Below, in pieces: positions 1 to 8,676 of a stretch of 64,000 bases of DNA. This DNA comes from Labilithrix sp. (GTDB lineage: Bacteria; Myxococcota_A; Polyangia; Polyangiales; Polyangiaceae). The notes under the pieces are model-generated. The model did not search any database. It was not told the DNA's origin and worked only from the letters and a program-made list of their open reading frames with translations. The stretch's first letter is position 1, and every line of letters begins with the position of its first letter. The stretch spans positions 62,001-126,000 of the forward strand of contig JAHBWE010000022.1 in the NCBI GenBank assembly GCA_019637155.1, read 5' to 3'. The position numbers were made by a program, and so were the translations under genes.

Positions 1-1157
1 TCGGGGACGGCGTCGCGGAGCGGCGTGCCCGGGAGCGGCATGAAGGCGTGCGAATGGATGCGCGCGCCCATACCGACGAGGCGATCGGCGAGCTTCATCG
101 ACAGGACGCGGTCGGGCTCGGTCTCGCCGGGGAGGCCGAGCAGGAAGTCGACGTCGGGCTGGAACCCCGCCGCGACCGTGAGCTCCACCGCGCGGATCAC
201 GTCGTCGACGGTGTGGCCGCGTCGCGTCGCCTCGAGCACGCGATCGGAGCCGGACTGGCCGCCGATGACGAGCGTCTTGTTGTCGACCCAGCGCGCGAGG
301 ACGGCGAGCGACTCGACGGTGACGTGCTCGGGGCGGATCTCGGAGGGGAAGGTGCCGAAGAAGATCTTCGCCTCCGCGCCCGCGCCTTCGCGCACGGTGC
401 GGAGGAGCGCGTCGACCGCGGCGAGGTTCGGCTCCGTGCCCTCCGATCCGTACGAGAGCGACGTCGGCGTGAGGAAGCGCACGAAGCGTGAGCCGGAGAG
501 CGCCATCTGGTCGATGTTCGCGCGCACGTTCTCGATGCTGCGATGGCGGAACCGCGCCTTGAACATGTACGGCGTCTGGCAGAACGAGCACGCGTAGACG
601 CAACCGCGCGTGATTTCGAGCGCGTTCCACTTCTTGTATCTTGCATTGAATGCGGGGTACGCGTCGAGCGGATGCCGCTCGCCGGGGCCGTGCGAGACGA
701 GGCGTCCTTTGTCGAGGTACGCGGTGCCGGTGAAGCCGCGGAGCTCGACGCCGCGGTTCAGCGCGTCGACGAGGGTGACGATCGTGTGCTCGCCCTCGCC
801 GATCGCGACGAGGTCCCACCCCGCGTGGAGCGTGGCGAGCGGCTCCGCCGTCGCGTGCACACCGCCGGCGACGTGCAGCGCGGCGTCTCCCGTCGCCGCC
901 CGCACCGCGGCGAGCTCCTTCGCCGCTTCGTCGAAGTCGGGCGAGTAAAACGACCACAACACGAGCGGCCGCCCGGCGCGACCCGCGGCGCCGGGCGCTT
1001 GCGTCGCGGCTGCGCGGATTGCGGTGATGAGCTCGCTCGTGCTCTTTGCGAAGGTGATCGGGCTGCCGGCGGTGTGGGGGTCTGCGTCGAGCGCGGCCGT
1101 GACCACGTTCAACGCGACGGTCCCCGACCGCACGTGATGCGCGAGGATCGGCGTCAC
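1..1157 (-). CDS. B12-binding/radical SAM protein, 3' end cut by window edge
   Basis: The reverse-strand frame is open from a GTG at 1157 to the window edge (385 codons visible). An N-terminal Rossmann-like segment has VLWSFYSP, HVAGGVHAT and IGEGEHT, the layout of a cobalamin-binding-type domain. The radical SAM cluster motif follows, EITRGCVYACSFCQT (CxxxCxxC, around residues 180-187), which ligates a 4Fe-4S cluster for S-adenosylmethionine cleavage. Near the edge HSHAFMPLPGTPL is a conserved element of the B12/radical SAM subfamily. The GTG lies 3 bases after the stop of the zinc-ribbon gene, so the two are probably co-transcribed. The substrate cannot be told. Confidence 0.85.
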   Translation of the reverse strand, partial: MTPILAHHVRSGTVALNVVTAALDADPHTAGSPITFAKSTSELITAIRAAATQAPGAAGRAGRPLVLWSFYSPDFDEAAKELAAVRAATGDAALHVAGGVHATAEPLATLHAGWDLVAIGEGEHTIVTLVDALNRGVELRGFTGTAYLDKGRLVSHGPGERHPLDAYPAFNARYKKWNALEITRGCVYACSFCQTPYMFKARFRHRSIENVRANIDQMALSGSRFVRFLTPTSLSYGSEGTEPNLAAVDALLRTVREGAGAEAKIFFGTFPSEIRPEHVTVESLAVLARWVDNKTLVIGGQSGSDRVLEATRRGHTVDDVIRAVELTVAAGFQPDVDFLLGLPGETEPDRVLSMKLADRLVGMGARIHSHAFMPLPGTPLRDAVP

Positions 1158-1160
1158 GCC

Positions 1161-1373
1161 TCAGCCTGTCTTCTTGCGCTCGGCTTCGGCGGTCGCGGAC
1201 GTGGCGGCTTTCACGATGCCGGGGCGTTCGACGCCGACCTCGATCATGCCCTGGCCTTCGCAGCGCGGGCACACGTACTCCTCGTCGTCCCACGCGCTGC
1301 CGGCGCGGCCGAACGGACCGCCGCCGGCGCCACCGCAGGAAGGACAGGGGACACGCTCGGAGCCCGGGACCAT
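1161..1373 (-). CDS. Small double-CxxC zinc-ribbon protein
   Basis: 70 residues. Two treble-clef-like knuckles, CPSCGGAGGG (from residue 10) and CPRCEGQG (from residue 35), resemble half of a DnaJ-type CxxCxGxG zinc-binding module. The C-terminal tail is Ala/Lys rich and probably disordered. It starts with ATG and is followed after 3 bases by the radical SAM gene, which suggests an operon. Such proteins often bind zinc and chaperone or contact a partner; no specific function is visible. The length and clean Cys pattern argue for a real gene. Confidence 0.7.
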   Translation of the reverse strand: MVPGSERVPCPSCGGAGGGPFGRAGSAWDDEEYVCPRCEGQGMIEVGVERPGIVKAATSATAEAERKKTG

Positions 1374-1412
1374 CGCCGATCAACCTACCACGCGGGCCCG
1401 CGGGGAGCCCAA

Positions 1413-1742
1413 TCAGCTGCCGAGCGCCTTCAAAAGCGCGTTGCGGGCGGCCGTTCGCACCAGCGCGGCCGTGGCGCGGTCGCTCGTGTCCGGATCGATG
1501 CGGAGCACCTCCGCGCCGACCGCGACGCAGCGATCGTTCAGCGTGTCGAACTCGTGCGCCGGCATCAGCGTGCTCACGACGATGAGCTGCGGCATCGTCA
1601 CGGGGATCCGCTCCGCCGCCGCGGCGACATGCCCGACGCGAAGGACCCGAATCGCGCCATCGGCAAGCACCTGTTGGCACATCTCGGCAAGATCATCCGA
1701 GAGACCGACGAGGATCGCAGTCGGCGTCGCGATCCTCTGCAT
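1413..1742 (-). CDS. Degenerate response-regulator receiver-like protein
   Basis: 109 residues from the ATG at 1742; an ATG at 1769 would add 9 residues. The alternation TAILVGLSDDLAEMC ... PQLIVVSTLMP ... GAEVLRID follows a CheY-like beta-alpha fold, with an acidic pair after strand 1. The strand-3 position that normally carries the phospho-acceptor Asp reads VVSTLMP, so the Asp appears replaced by Ser. It may be a phosphorylation-independent pseudo-receiver. The assignment rests on pattern only; a hypothetical protein of unrelated fold is possible. It lies 39 bases upstream (on its strand, downstream) of the zinc-ribbon gene and could be in the same operon. Confidence 0.5.
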   Translation of the reverse strand: MQRIATPTAILVGLSDDLAEMCQQVLADGAIRVLRVGHVAAAAERIPVTMPQLIVVSTLMPAHEFDTLNDRCVAVGAEVLRIDPDTSDRATAALVRTAARNALLKALGS

Positions 1743-2072
1743 GGTCGAGCGCAGCACCCCACGGTTCATAGTCCGAAAGCTCAGAATCCTCAACGTCGTG
1801 GCCCGCGCGTGCGTCTCTGAGGTGGAGCCTCGGGTCCAAAGTCGCATGTGCAACTGGACCCAAGAAGCCGCGCCAACGGTCCCGTCCCGAGCGCGCAGCG
1901 CGAGTGCGACATCTGGATGTGCAACCCGGCGCCCCTCGTCGCGGCCACGCCACGGGCCGCGAACGCCCGAGCGCCGCGTCTGGGTGGGAATCGATGTCGA
2001 GCCGCGTGCACGCCCAAACCCGCAGAAGCGCGGCAACGAGCGACCCGAGCGCATGCGGTGCCTTGTTGGGCA

Positions 2073-2104
2073 ACCGACAGCGAAGCCGCGCGTGCCCGGG
2101 GCCC
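2073..2104 (+). repeat. 32-bp direct repeat, copy 1
   Basis: Begins ACCGACAGCGAAGCC and ends CCCGGGGCCC. It is identical over 32 bases to 2192-2223, with a 119-bp period. The flanks (GGGCA before copy 1, GGGT before copy 2) are also similar. Confidence 0.85.
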
Positions 2105-2191
2105 TATGCGCGTGGCTGCGTGCGCGCGAAAGCGGCCGCGCCGACGGTCATGAAGCGCCCCGAGCGCACGATCGCGGAGCATGGGTCGGGT

Positions 2192-2223
2192 ACCGACAGC
2201 GAAGCCGCGCGTGCCCGGGGCCC
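2192..2223 (+). repeat. 32-bp direct repeat, copy 2
   Basis: Exact second copy of the 32-bp block at 2073-2104. The neighbouring GAAGCGCCCCGAGCG motif is also duplicated, which suggests a larger, partly decayed tandem unit. Confidence 0.85.
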
Positions 2224-2295
2224 CAGAAGCGGCCGCGAATGCGGGCGCGAAGCGCCCCGAGCGCTCCGCGCGAGGGCCGTGTCTGGGGTGGGGGT

Positions 2296-2316
2296 GTCGG
2301 GGGCGAAGCCCCCGAC
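2296..2316 (+). terminator. Perfect 9-bp stem hairpin, terminator-like
   Basis: GTCGGGGGC, loop GAA, GCCCCCGAC. The stem is very GC-rich with a 3-base loop. No T-tract follows on the + strand (GTTGAG), so classical Rho-independent termination is doubtful. It lies 60 bp ahead of the + gene at 2377, where a leader hairpin is equally possible. Confidence 0.4.
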
Positions 2317-2376
2317 GTTGAGTGTGAGTCCGCCATTGCGTGGGGTGCGGCGTTGCGAGTAGCCTCGGGCGACTCC

Positions 2377-3951
2377 ATGGCGAGCCCTTCCCTGGCCCTT
2401 CCCGGCGTGTTGTTCGTGGGAGAGGACGAGCGCGCGCGGCTCGTAGCCCACCTCGGCCCCGCCGCGGGGTGGATGATCCCGCGTGGCGTCCTCGGGTGGT
2501 CGACCGAGGTGTCGGTCGTCGCCCGCGATGCGATCACCGACTCGGTCAAGCGCGACGCCAAAATCGTGATGCCGGTCGAGCAGATCCCGACCGGCAAGTA
2601 CCCGCTCGCCCACCAGGCGGCGCAGAAGAGCCCCCTCGTCGCGGTGTCGAGCCGCCTCACGCAGAAGCTCGTCGACTCCGGCATCCGCGTGCACACGGTC
2701 GGCGCCGATCGCGTGACGAGCAGCTTCTACTACCTGGCCGAGGGCGGCGGCGAAGAGCCCATCCGCATCGAGGGCGACCTCGTCGCGGCGGTCGGCGCCA
2801 TGCTCGGCGACCGCGCGGACAACGCCGCGATCGAGCGCGTCCTCGACGGCCTCGTCGACCGGCTCGTGCGATCGCTCTCGAAGGACCGCGTCTCCGAGCT
2901 CTCGCTCGAGCTCGGGCACGCCCTCCCGCGCGCGGCGGCGGACGGCAGCGGCCTCCAGGACATCGATCTCGACGCCTTCGAGAAGGAGCTGAAGGGCCTC
3001 CTCGCCGCGTCCGAGAAATACACGCCGTTCCTCCAGGAAATCGCGACCAAGATCGGCGACACGAACGACCGCAAGGTCGACATCCCGCTCTACGGCGACG
3101 CGAAGAAGGTCTCGCAGGGCCCCTTCGAGCTCGAGGTCGGCAACAAGAAAGTCGCGCTCGTCACGCACGAGCGCTGGCTCGCGACCGGCCCGCTGACCGA
3201 GCCTCCGCCGAGGGCGAAGGCGGCCCCCGCGCCGGCGGAGTCGAAGCCGAAGACGCCGGAGCCGAAGCCCGTCGCCGCGAAGCCCGCGCCCGAGCCGAAG
3301 ACCGTGCCGCAGCCGGCGGCGCGCACGCCGGAGCCGAAGCCGGCGGCCGCGAAGGCGGAGCCCGCGAAGGTCGAGGCGAAGCCGGCCGCACAGGCCGCGA
3401 CCCCGAAGCCCGCGGCGGCGGAGATCCCGAAGCCGGCGCCCACGCCCTCTCCGAAGCCCGCGGCGGCGGAGATCCCGAAGCCGGCGCCCACGCCGGTCCC
3501 CACGCCGGAGCCGAAGCCTGAGCCCGCCGCGGCGAAGGCCGAGCCCCCGAAGGAAGAGCCGGCGCCGAAGCCCGAGCCCGCGAAGGCGGAGCCGGCGAAG
3601 GCGGAGCCCGCGAAGGCGGAGCCCGCGAAGGCCGAGCCCGCGGCCGCGGACGCGCCGAAGACCAAGACGATCCCGATCGAGAAGTCGCCCGCGACGGCGA
3701 CGTCGGAGCCGGTGATTCCGAAGGCCGCGGCGACGCCGTCGACGGATTTCGCGAAAAACCCGTCTCAGCCGCAGCTGATGACCAAGGCCAAGGCCGCGGC
3801 CGAGGCGCAGCAGGTCAACCCGCGCGACGCGCGCATGGCGACGACGGCGCGGACGCCGCGAAAAGAGAAGGGGATCCCCTGGCTCTACATCATCGTCGGC
3901 CTCGCGCTCATCTTCGCCGCCGTCGGCATCTACAGCGTCCGGAAGAAGTAG
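2377..3951 (+). CDS. Tail-anchored membrane protein with long Pro/Ala/Lys/Glu repeat region
   Basis: 524 residues from the ATG at 2377. Residues 1-270 form a folded domain I do not recognise. Residues about 275-430 are low-complexity PAKAEP / PKPAAAEI repeats, probably a rigid extended spacer; PAKAEP recurs near 3583-3640. The C-terminal hydrophobic segment WLYIIVGLALIFAAVGIY followed by SVRKK is a single membrane anchor with a basic tail. This layout (cytoplasmic domain, charged Pro spacer, C-terminal anchor) is common in myxobacterial envelope signalling proteins. An upstream in-frame start was rejected because the preceding sequence is the repeat-bearing non-coding stretch. Confidence 0.7.
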   Translation: MASPSLALPGVLFVGEDERARLVAHLGPAAGWMIPRGVLGWSTEVSVVARDAITDSVKRDAKIVMPVEQIPTGKYPLAHQAAQKSPLVAVSSRLTQKLVDSGIRVHTVGADRVTSSFYYLAEGGGEEPIRIEGDLVAAVGAMLGDRADNAAIERVLDGLVDRLVRSLSKDRVSELSLELGHALPRAAADGSGLQDIDLDAFEKELKGLLAASEKYTPFLQEIATKIGDTNDRKVDIPLYGDAKKVSQGPFELEVGNKKVALVTHERWLATGPLTEPPPRAKAAPAPAESKPKTPEPKPVAAKPAPEPKTVPQPAARTPEPKPAAAKAEPAKVEAKPAAQAATPKPAAAEIPKPAPTPSPKPAAAEIPKPAPTPVPTPEPKPEPAAAKAEPPKEEPAPKPEPAKAEPAKAEPAKAEPAKAEPAAADAPKTKTIPIEKSPATATSEPVIPKAAATPSTDFAKNPSQPQLMTKAKAAAEAQQVNPRDARMATTARTPRKEKGIPWLYIIVGLALIFAAVGIYSVRKK

Positions 3952-3996
3952 GCGGCACGCGTCGGCGAGCAGCGCCGCCGCCCGCGAGCAGCGCGA

Positions 3997-4476
3997 TCAC
4001 GTGCGGCCGCGGCGGGCGTCCATTTCCGTGCGGATGGCGGCGAGGTCGGTCGGGCCCAGGGTCGCGCGTGCGGCGGGGAAGATGCGCGTCTCCTCGACGT
4101 CGATGTGCGCGCGGTAGGCGCGGATGAGCGCGTCGGCGACGGCGCCGAGCTCCTTCCAGAGGTCCGCGCTCGGGTCGAGGCGGCCCGCGACCGCGTCGTC
4201 GAGGCGGACCTGGAGCTTCCCATGCTCGACGTGCTCGTCGGTGAGGCGCGCGAGGTCGGCGGCGAGCTCGGGGCGGCCCTGCAGACGCGGAAAGAGCGAG
4301 CGATCCTCGTCGTCTTCGTGGCGCTTGATCTGGCGCGCGAAGAAGGCCGCGACGTCGGCGACCGTCTCGAGGTCGTGGGCGTCGACCGCTTCACCGAGCG
4401 CGGCGCAGGCCTCCTCGAGGCGCCGGTGACAGCGTTCGAGCTGAGCAAAGGGATCGATCGCTTCGTCACGGGGCAT
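3997..4476 (-). CDS. Hemerythrin HHE-domain protein
   Basis: 159 residues from the ATG at 4476 (an in-frame GTG at 4518 would add 14). The four-helix hemerythrin cation-binding pattern is visible: LERCHRRLEEACAALGE, FFARQIKRHEDDEDRSLFP, LTDEHVEHGKLQ and YRAHIDVEETRIFPAA supply the His and Glu/Asp ligands for a di-iron centre. These proteins bind O2 or NO or buffer iron. Cytosolic, no signal peptide. Divergent from the MMPL exporter, with 68 bp between starts. The start was chosen so that the protein begins just before the first helix. Confidence 0.8.
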   Translation of the reverse strand: MPRDEAIDPFAQLERCHRRLEEACAALGEAVDAHDLETVADVAAFFARQIKRHEDDEDRSLFPRLQGRPELAADLARLTDEHVEHGKLQVRLDDAVAGRLDPSADLWKELGAVADALIRAYRAHIDVEETRIFPAARATLGPTDLAAIRTEMDARRGRT

Positions 4477-4544
4477 GAGCTTCGCGTAGCCGAATTCGTG
4501 GTAAGGAAAAAGTCTCACACCCGGTGTCCGCTTCCTTGTACGCC

Positions 4545-7211
4545 ATGTTCCGCCGCATCGTCGGAGGGTTGGTCGACGCCGCCGGACGCCGCCCCGCCCT
4601 CGTCCTCGCCCTCGCGCTGATCTTCATGGTCGGCTCGTGGAGCTACGCGCGGAAGCTGGAGCTGCGATCGGACTTCCTCGAGCTCCTCCCGCGCGACTCC
4701 CCCGGCTTCAAGGCCTTCGAGCATCAGCTCGGGCGCGTCGGCGGCGGCGCCACCTTCCTCGTCGTCGTCGAGTCGCCCGATCGCGCCGCGAACGAGAAGT
4801 TCGTCGACGAGATCTCCGGCGACCTCGAGAAGCAGGCCACGAAGCGGAAAGAGTGCGTCGCCGCGTGCGGCCCCGACGACGGCGCGTGCAAGGCCGCGTG
4901 CGGTCCCGACTTCATCTCCTACGTCGAGAAAGGGACCAAGGACCTCCATAAGTTCTTCGACGAGCGGAAGTGGCTCTACGCGAAGATCAGCGACCTCGAA
5001 GAGGCCGACGAGACGCTCGACCACGAGATCGCCTACCGGAGCGGCGCGGTCGAGCGGCTCGACGTCGACGACGCGCCGTCCGCGCGCGGCCCCCCCGGAG
5101 GCGCCGGCGCCGCCGCCCCCCCACCTCCGCCGCCGCCCGCACCCGCCGCCGACGCCGGCGCGCCCGCCGAGCCCGCCGCGAACCCCCATCTCACGCTCGG
5201 GATGGACAAGTACTACTCGCGCTGGAAGAACGCGGGGCAGAAGTTCGACGACTTCCCGACCGGCTACTTCGCGAACGACGCCGGCACGATCATGGTCGTC
5301 CGCATCGTGTCCAACGCCTCCGGCACCGGCGGCTACACGGGGGACCTGTTCCTCCAGGACATGACGAAGCGCATCGCGGACATGAAGATCACCGAACGCT
5401 TCCACCCCGAGATGAAGGTGGGCTTCGCCGGCGACATCCCGAACGCGGTCGCGGAGAAGGAGTCGACGCTGAGCGAGGCGGCGTGGGCGTCGGGCATCGC
5501 CTTCCTCCTCATCCTCGCCGGCATCGTCGTCTACTACCGCTCGCCGTGGTCGCTCGTCGTCATCTCGATCCCCGCGCTGATGGGCGTCGGCGCGGCGTAC
5601 GCGTTCGCGACCGCGACGTTCGGCTACGTGAACACGCCGGGCGCGTTCCTCGGCGCGATCATCCTCGGCAACGGCATCAACTACCCGATCGTCCTCTTGT
5701 CGCGCTATCGCGAGTTCCGCGCGCGGGGGATGGAGCGGGAAGAGGCGCGCCGCGAGGCGGTCCTCAACGCGTTCCGCGCCGAGCTCGTCGGCGCGTCGGT
5801 CGCGAGCATCGCGTACGGCTCGCTCACGATCACGCAGTTCCGCGGCTTCAGCCAGTTCGGCACGATCGGGTTCGTCGGCATGATCCTCGTGTGGGCCGCG
5901 ATCGTGCCGGTCGTGCCGGCGCTCATCGTCGTCATCGAGTGGCTCCAGGAGCGCCTCCCGCCGTTCCTCCGCGATCCGACGTCGTCCGTCGCGCACGACG
6001 GATCGAGCGGGCCGATCATGCGCGGCATCGCGCGCGTGACCGAGCGGTGGCCGAAGCTCTTCGTCATCGTCCCGCTCGCCTTCACGCTGTGGTGCGCGGC
6101 GAAGGTCCCCACCTTCCTGAAGGACCCATGGGAGTACAACTTCTCGAAGCTCGGCTCACGCTCGTCGAAGCAGGCGGCCGGCCCCGGCGCGTGGAGCGTC
6201 AAGGCCGACAACGAGGTCTTCAAGGGCAAGCAGAACATCTCCGGCGTCCTCATCCTCGCCGACAGCGAAGAGCAGGTCCCCGAGCTCGAACAGAAGATCC
6301 TCGCCGCCGATCGCGCCGACCCGGAGGGCGCGCTCATCGAGGAGATCATCTCCGTCTATCACTTCCTCCCCGGCACGAAGAAGGAGCAAGAAGAGAAGCT
6401 CGCGGTGCTGGACCGCATCCGCGATCGCCTCACGCCGCGCGTCCTCTACGACGTCTCGCCGGAGGAGCGGATGCGCCTCACCGAGATGAAGCCGCCCGAC
6501 GACCTCGCGGTCGTGGAGCCGAAGGACCTGCCGCCGCTCATCCGCCGCCGGTTCGAGGAGAACAACGGCAAGATCGGGACGCTCATGTACATCAAGTACA
6601 AGTGGGGCGTCTCGTTCTCGAACGGCAAGAACCTCCTCCGGATGGCGAAGACGACCGACAACGTCCGCCTCGACAACGGCACCGTGGTGCAGACCGCGAG
6701 CCGCTCCACCATCTTCGCGGAGATGATCCGCTCGATGGAGCGCGACGGCCCGCTCGCGACCGGCGCGTCGTTCCTCGCGGTGACGATCGTCGTCATCCTC
6801 GCGACGCGATCGCGGGTCGGCTCCTTCGCGACGCTGCTCGCGCTCTTCATGGGCGTGACGTGCCTCGTCGGCCTCGCCGCGCACTACGACATGCGTCTCA
6901 ACTTCTTCAACTTCATCGCGCTGCCGATCACGTTCGGCATCGGCTGCGAATACCCGTTCAACGTGTTCGATCGCACGCGCCTCTTGAAGGGCGACGTCAC
7001 CTCTGCGGTCTCGCGCAGCGGCGGCGCGGTCGCGCTGTGCAGCTACACGACGACGATCGGCTATAGCTCGATGTTGTTCTCGGACAACCAGGCCCTCCAG
7101 TCGTTCGGCCGGCTCGCGATGTGGGGCGAGATCGCGTGCGTCGTGATGGCGCTCTTCTTCCTGCCGTCGCTCTTGCATCTGTTCGGGCTGAGCAAGCACG
7201 CCTCCAAGTGA
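4545..7211 (+). CDS. RND superfamily (MMPL-type) exporter
   Basis: About 888 residues from the ATG at 4545; a GTG at 4524 is the alternative start. An N-terminal TM (LVLALALIFMVGSW) precedes a periplasmic loop, then a membrane block (around 5490-5940: IAFLLILAGIVVYYR, PGAFLGAIILGNGINYP, FGTIGFVGMILVWAA). A second half mirrors this (ASFLAVTIVVILATRSR ... FFNFIALPITFGIGCEYPFN). This duplicated 1+5 TM topology is typical of MMPL lipid exporters. The first loop contains a CVAACGPDDGACKAACG insert and a proline run, both unusual. Its stop overlaps the start of the GT22-like gene, suggesting a shared glycolipid or lipid-export job. Confidence 0.85.
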   Translation: MFRRIVGGLVDAAGRRPALVLALALIFMVGSWSYARKLELRSDFLELLPRDSPGFKAFEHQLGRVGGGATFLVVVESPDRAANEKFVDEISGDLEKQATKRKECVAACGPDDGACKAACGPDFISYVEKGTKDLHKFFDERKWLYAKISDLEEADETLDHEIAYRSGAVERLDVDDAPSARGPPGGAGAAAPPPPPPPAPAADAGAPAEPAANPHLTLGMDKYYSRWKNAGQKFDDFPTGYFANDAGTIMVVRIVSNASGTGGYTGDLFLQDMTKRIADMKITERFHPEMKVGFAGDIPNAVAEKESTLSEAAWASGIAFLLILAGIVVYYRSPWSLVVISIPALMGVGAAYAFATATFGYVNTPGAFLGAIILGNGINYPIVLLSRYREFRARGMEREEARREAVLNAFRAELVGASVASIAYGSLTITQFRGFSQFGTIGFVGMILVWAAIVPVVPALIVVIEWLQERLPPFLRDPTSSVAHDGSSGPIMRGIARVTERWPKLFVIVPLAFTLWCAAKVPTFLKDPWEYNFSKLGSRSSKQAAGPGAWSVKADNEVFKGKQNISGVLILADSEEQVPELEQKILAADRADPEGALIEEIISVYHFLPGTKKEQEEKLAVLDRIRDRLTPRVLYDVSPEERMRLTEMKPPDDLAVVEPKDLPPLIRRRFEENNGKIGTLMYIKYKWGVSFSNGKNLLRMAKTTDNVRLDNGTVVQTASRSTIFAEMIRSMERDGPLATGASFLAVTIVVILATRSRVGSFATLLALFMGVTCLVGLAAHYDMRLNFFNFIALPITFGIGCEYPFNVFDRTRLLKGDVTSAVSRSGGAVALCSYTTTIGYSSMLFSDNQALQSFGRLAMWGEIACVVMALFFLPSLLHLFGLSKHASK

Positions 7212-8653
7212 ACCGAGCCCGGCCGTACCTCGCCGTCACGCTCGGGGTCACCTGCGTCACCGCGTACTTCAGCGCCGCGTACTTCCACGTCGACGAGTAC
7301 TTCCAGGTCCTCGAGCTGGTGCGCTTCAAGCTCGGCGAGATCGGCGAGCCGCTCCCGTGGGAGCACGTCGAGCGGCTGCGGCCGTGGCTCCAGCCCTTCC
7401 TCTACTACTGCGTCGCGACCGCGCTCGGCGTCCGTGACACCTTCCGCCTCGCGTTCGTCGCGCGCCTGGTCACCGGCCTCGCGAACGTCGGGGCGCTCGC
7501 GTTGCTCTTGCGCACCACGCTCCCGTGGCTCGGCAGCGAGCGCGAGCAGCGGTTCCACGTCCGCGTGCTGACGTTGCTCGGGTTCTTCCCGTACCTGTTC
7601 GTGCGCACGTCGTCGGAGAGCGCGTCGATGGCGGCGCTCACGGCGGGGTTCGCGGTGCTCCTCGCGGGGGCGACGCGCGACGGCGCGCGCTGGACGGCGC
7701 CGCTCCCGCCGCGGAGCGCCGTCCTCGGCGGGTTCTTGCTCGGCCTCGCGTTCGAGCTGCGCTTCCAGACGGCGTTCGCGTCGCTCGGGATCGCGGCGTG
7801 GCTCGGCGTCGTCGCGCGGCGTCGCGCGCTCTTGCTCTTGCCGGGCGGGCTCGGCGCGGTGGTCCTCGGCGCGCTCGCCGATCGCTGGGGCTACGGCGCG
7901 TGGGAGCTCCCCGCCTGGACCTACTTCCGCGCGAACCTCCTCGAAGGCGCGGCGGGCATGTTCGGGACCGATCCGCCATTTTCTTATCTCTGGCTCACGC
8001 CTGCGAACGTGTTCCTGCCCGTCGTCGTCGCGGTGATGATCGCGGTCGCCGTCGCGTGGCGCCGGAACCTGCGCCATCCGCTCACCGCCGCGACGCTGCC
8101 GTTCGTCGTGGTCCACAACCTGATCGCGCACAAGGAAGAGCGCTTCCTCTTCCCGGTCGCGGTGCTCGTCGTCGCGCTCGTGTCGCTCACGACGAAGCCG
8201 GGGCGCTGGCTGAAGCCGCTCGCGGTCTACAGCACCGCGATGATGGCGCTCCTCGCCTTCGTGCCGCTCGGCTGGCACACCCACGTGCGGTTCACGCGCT
8301 GGGTCCACGAGCACCTGGGCGACGACTTCCACGCCGTCGCGCTCCCCGAGATCGACCTGAACCTCCCGCCGTTCCGGCCGCGCGTCTACGACGTGGAGAA
8401 GGCGGACGCGGCCGAGATCGTGCGCCGGCTCGACGCGCGCGAGGCGCGCACGTGGCTGATCGCCGATCGCCCGATCCTCACCACCGGCACCTCGCTCGAC
8501 GAACGCGCGGTCCTCGTCTACTCGGAGCTCCCCGGCTACGCCGACCCCGCGTGGCGCGCCCGTGCGATGCGCTGGGTCGACGCGTACAACGCCGCCGCGC
8601 GCCCGCCGCTGCGCAAGGTCCACTACCGCAGCCTCTACCGCCTCGATCGCTGA
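7208..8653 (+). CDS. GT22-type (PIG-B/Alg9-like) membrane mannosyltransferase homologue
   Basis: 481 residues from a GTG at 7208 that overlaps the exporter stop (GTGA). The luminal-loop motif HVDEYFQVLE, right after TM1, matches the HPDExxQxxE signature of GT22 polyprenol-sugar-dependent glycosyltransferases and holds the catalytic Asp. The second signature HKEERFLFP (around 8130-8157) is also present. Multiple hydrophobic segments follow (LIFLVVALLV-type). Known members add mannose to GPI or N-glycan precursors. Here the acceptor is unknown; coupling to an MMPL exporter suggests a glycolipid. No signs of decay. Confidence 0.75.
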   Translation: MNRARPYLAVTLGVTCVTAYFSAAYFHVDEYFQVLELVRFKLGEIGEPLPWEHVERLRPWLQPFLYYCVATALGVRDTFRLAFVARLVTGLANVGALALLLRTTLPWLGSEREQRFHVRVLTLLGFFPYLFVRTSSESASMAALTAGFAVLLAGATRDGARWTAPLPPRSAVLGGFLLGLAFELRFQTAFASLGIAAWLGVVARRRALLLLPGGLGAVVLGALADRWGYGAWELPAWTYFRANLLEGAAGMFGTDPPFSYLWLTPANVFLPVVVAVMIAVAVAWRRNLRHPLTAATLPFVVVHNLIAHKEERFLFPVAVLVVALVSLTTKPGRWLKPLAVYSTAMMALLAFVPLGWHTHVRFTRWVHEHLGDDFHAVALPEIDLNLPPFRPRVYDVEKADAAEIVRRLDAREARTWLIADRPILTTGTSLDERAVLVYSELPGYADPAWRARAMRWVDAYNAAARPPLRKVHYRSLYRLDR

Positions 8654-8676
8654 CGCGAGTGCTAACCTCGGCGGCG

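Larger units (their letters stand above)
1770..2376. other. About 600 bp without a convincing gene, carrying imperfect direct repeats
   Basis: Frames here are open on both strands only because of extreme GC, and their translations are Arg/Ala/Pro-rich shadows. Repeated blocks include a 32-bp exact duplication (2073-2104 and 2192-2223), a GCCGCGCCxACGGTC block near 1868 and 2137, and GAAGCGCCCCGAGCG near 2151 and 2250. A perfect hairpin lies at 2296-2316. It separates the divergently transcribed receiver-like gene (-) and the tail-anchored protein (+), so promoters for both should be here, but I could not identify a clear -35/-10. Confidence 0.5.

Noticed and set aside
1174..2376. N-terminal extension of the tail-anchored protein (2377 gene) by 400 codons
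   Set aside because: The extension is Arg/Ala/Pro-rich, crosses duplicated DNA and overlaps two better reverse genes. The ATG at 2377 begins a folded-looking domain.
2104..3168. Reverse-strand frame with VDLAVVRVADL-type sequence
   Set aside because: Antisense of the 2377 gene; Asp/Arg/Val-rich shadow without recognisable motif.
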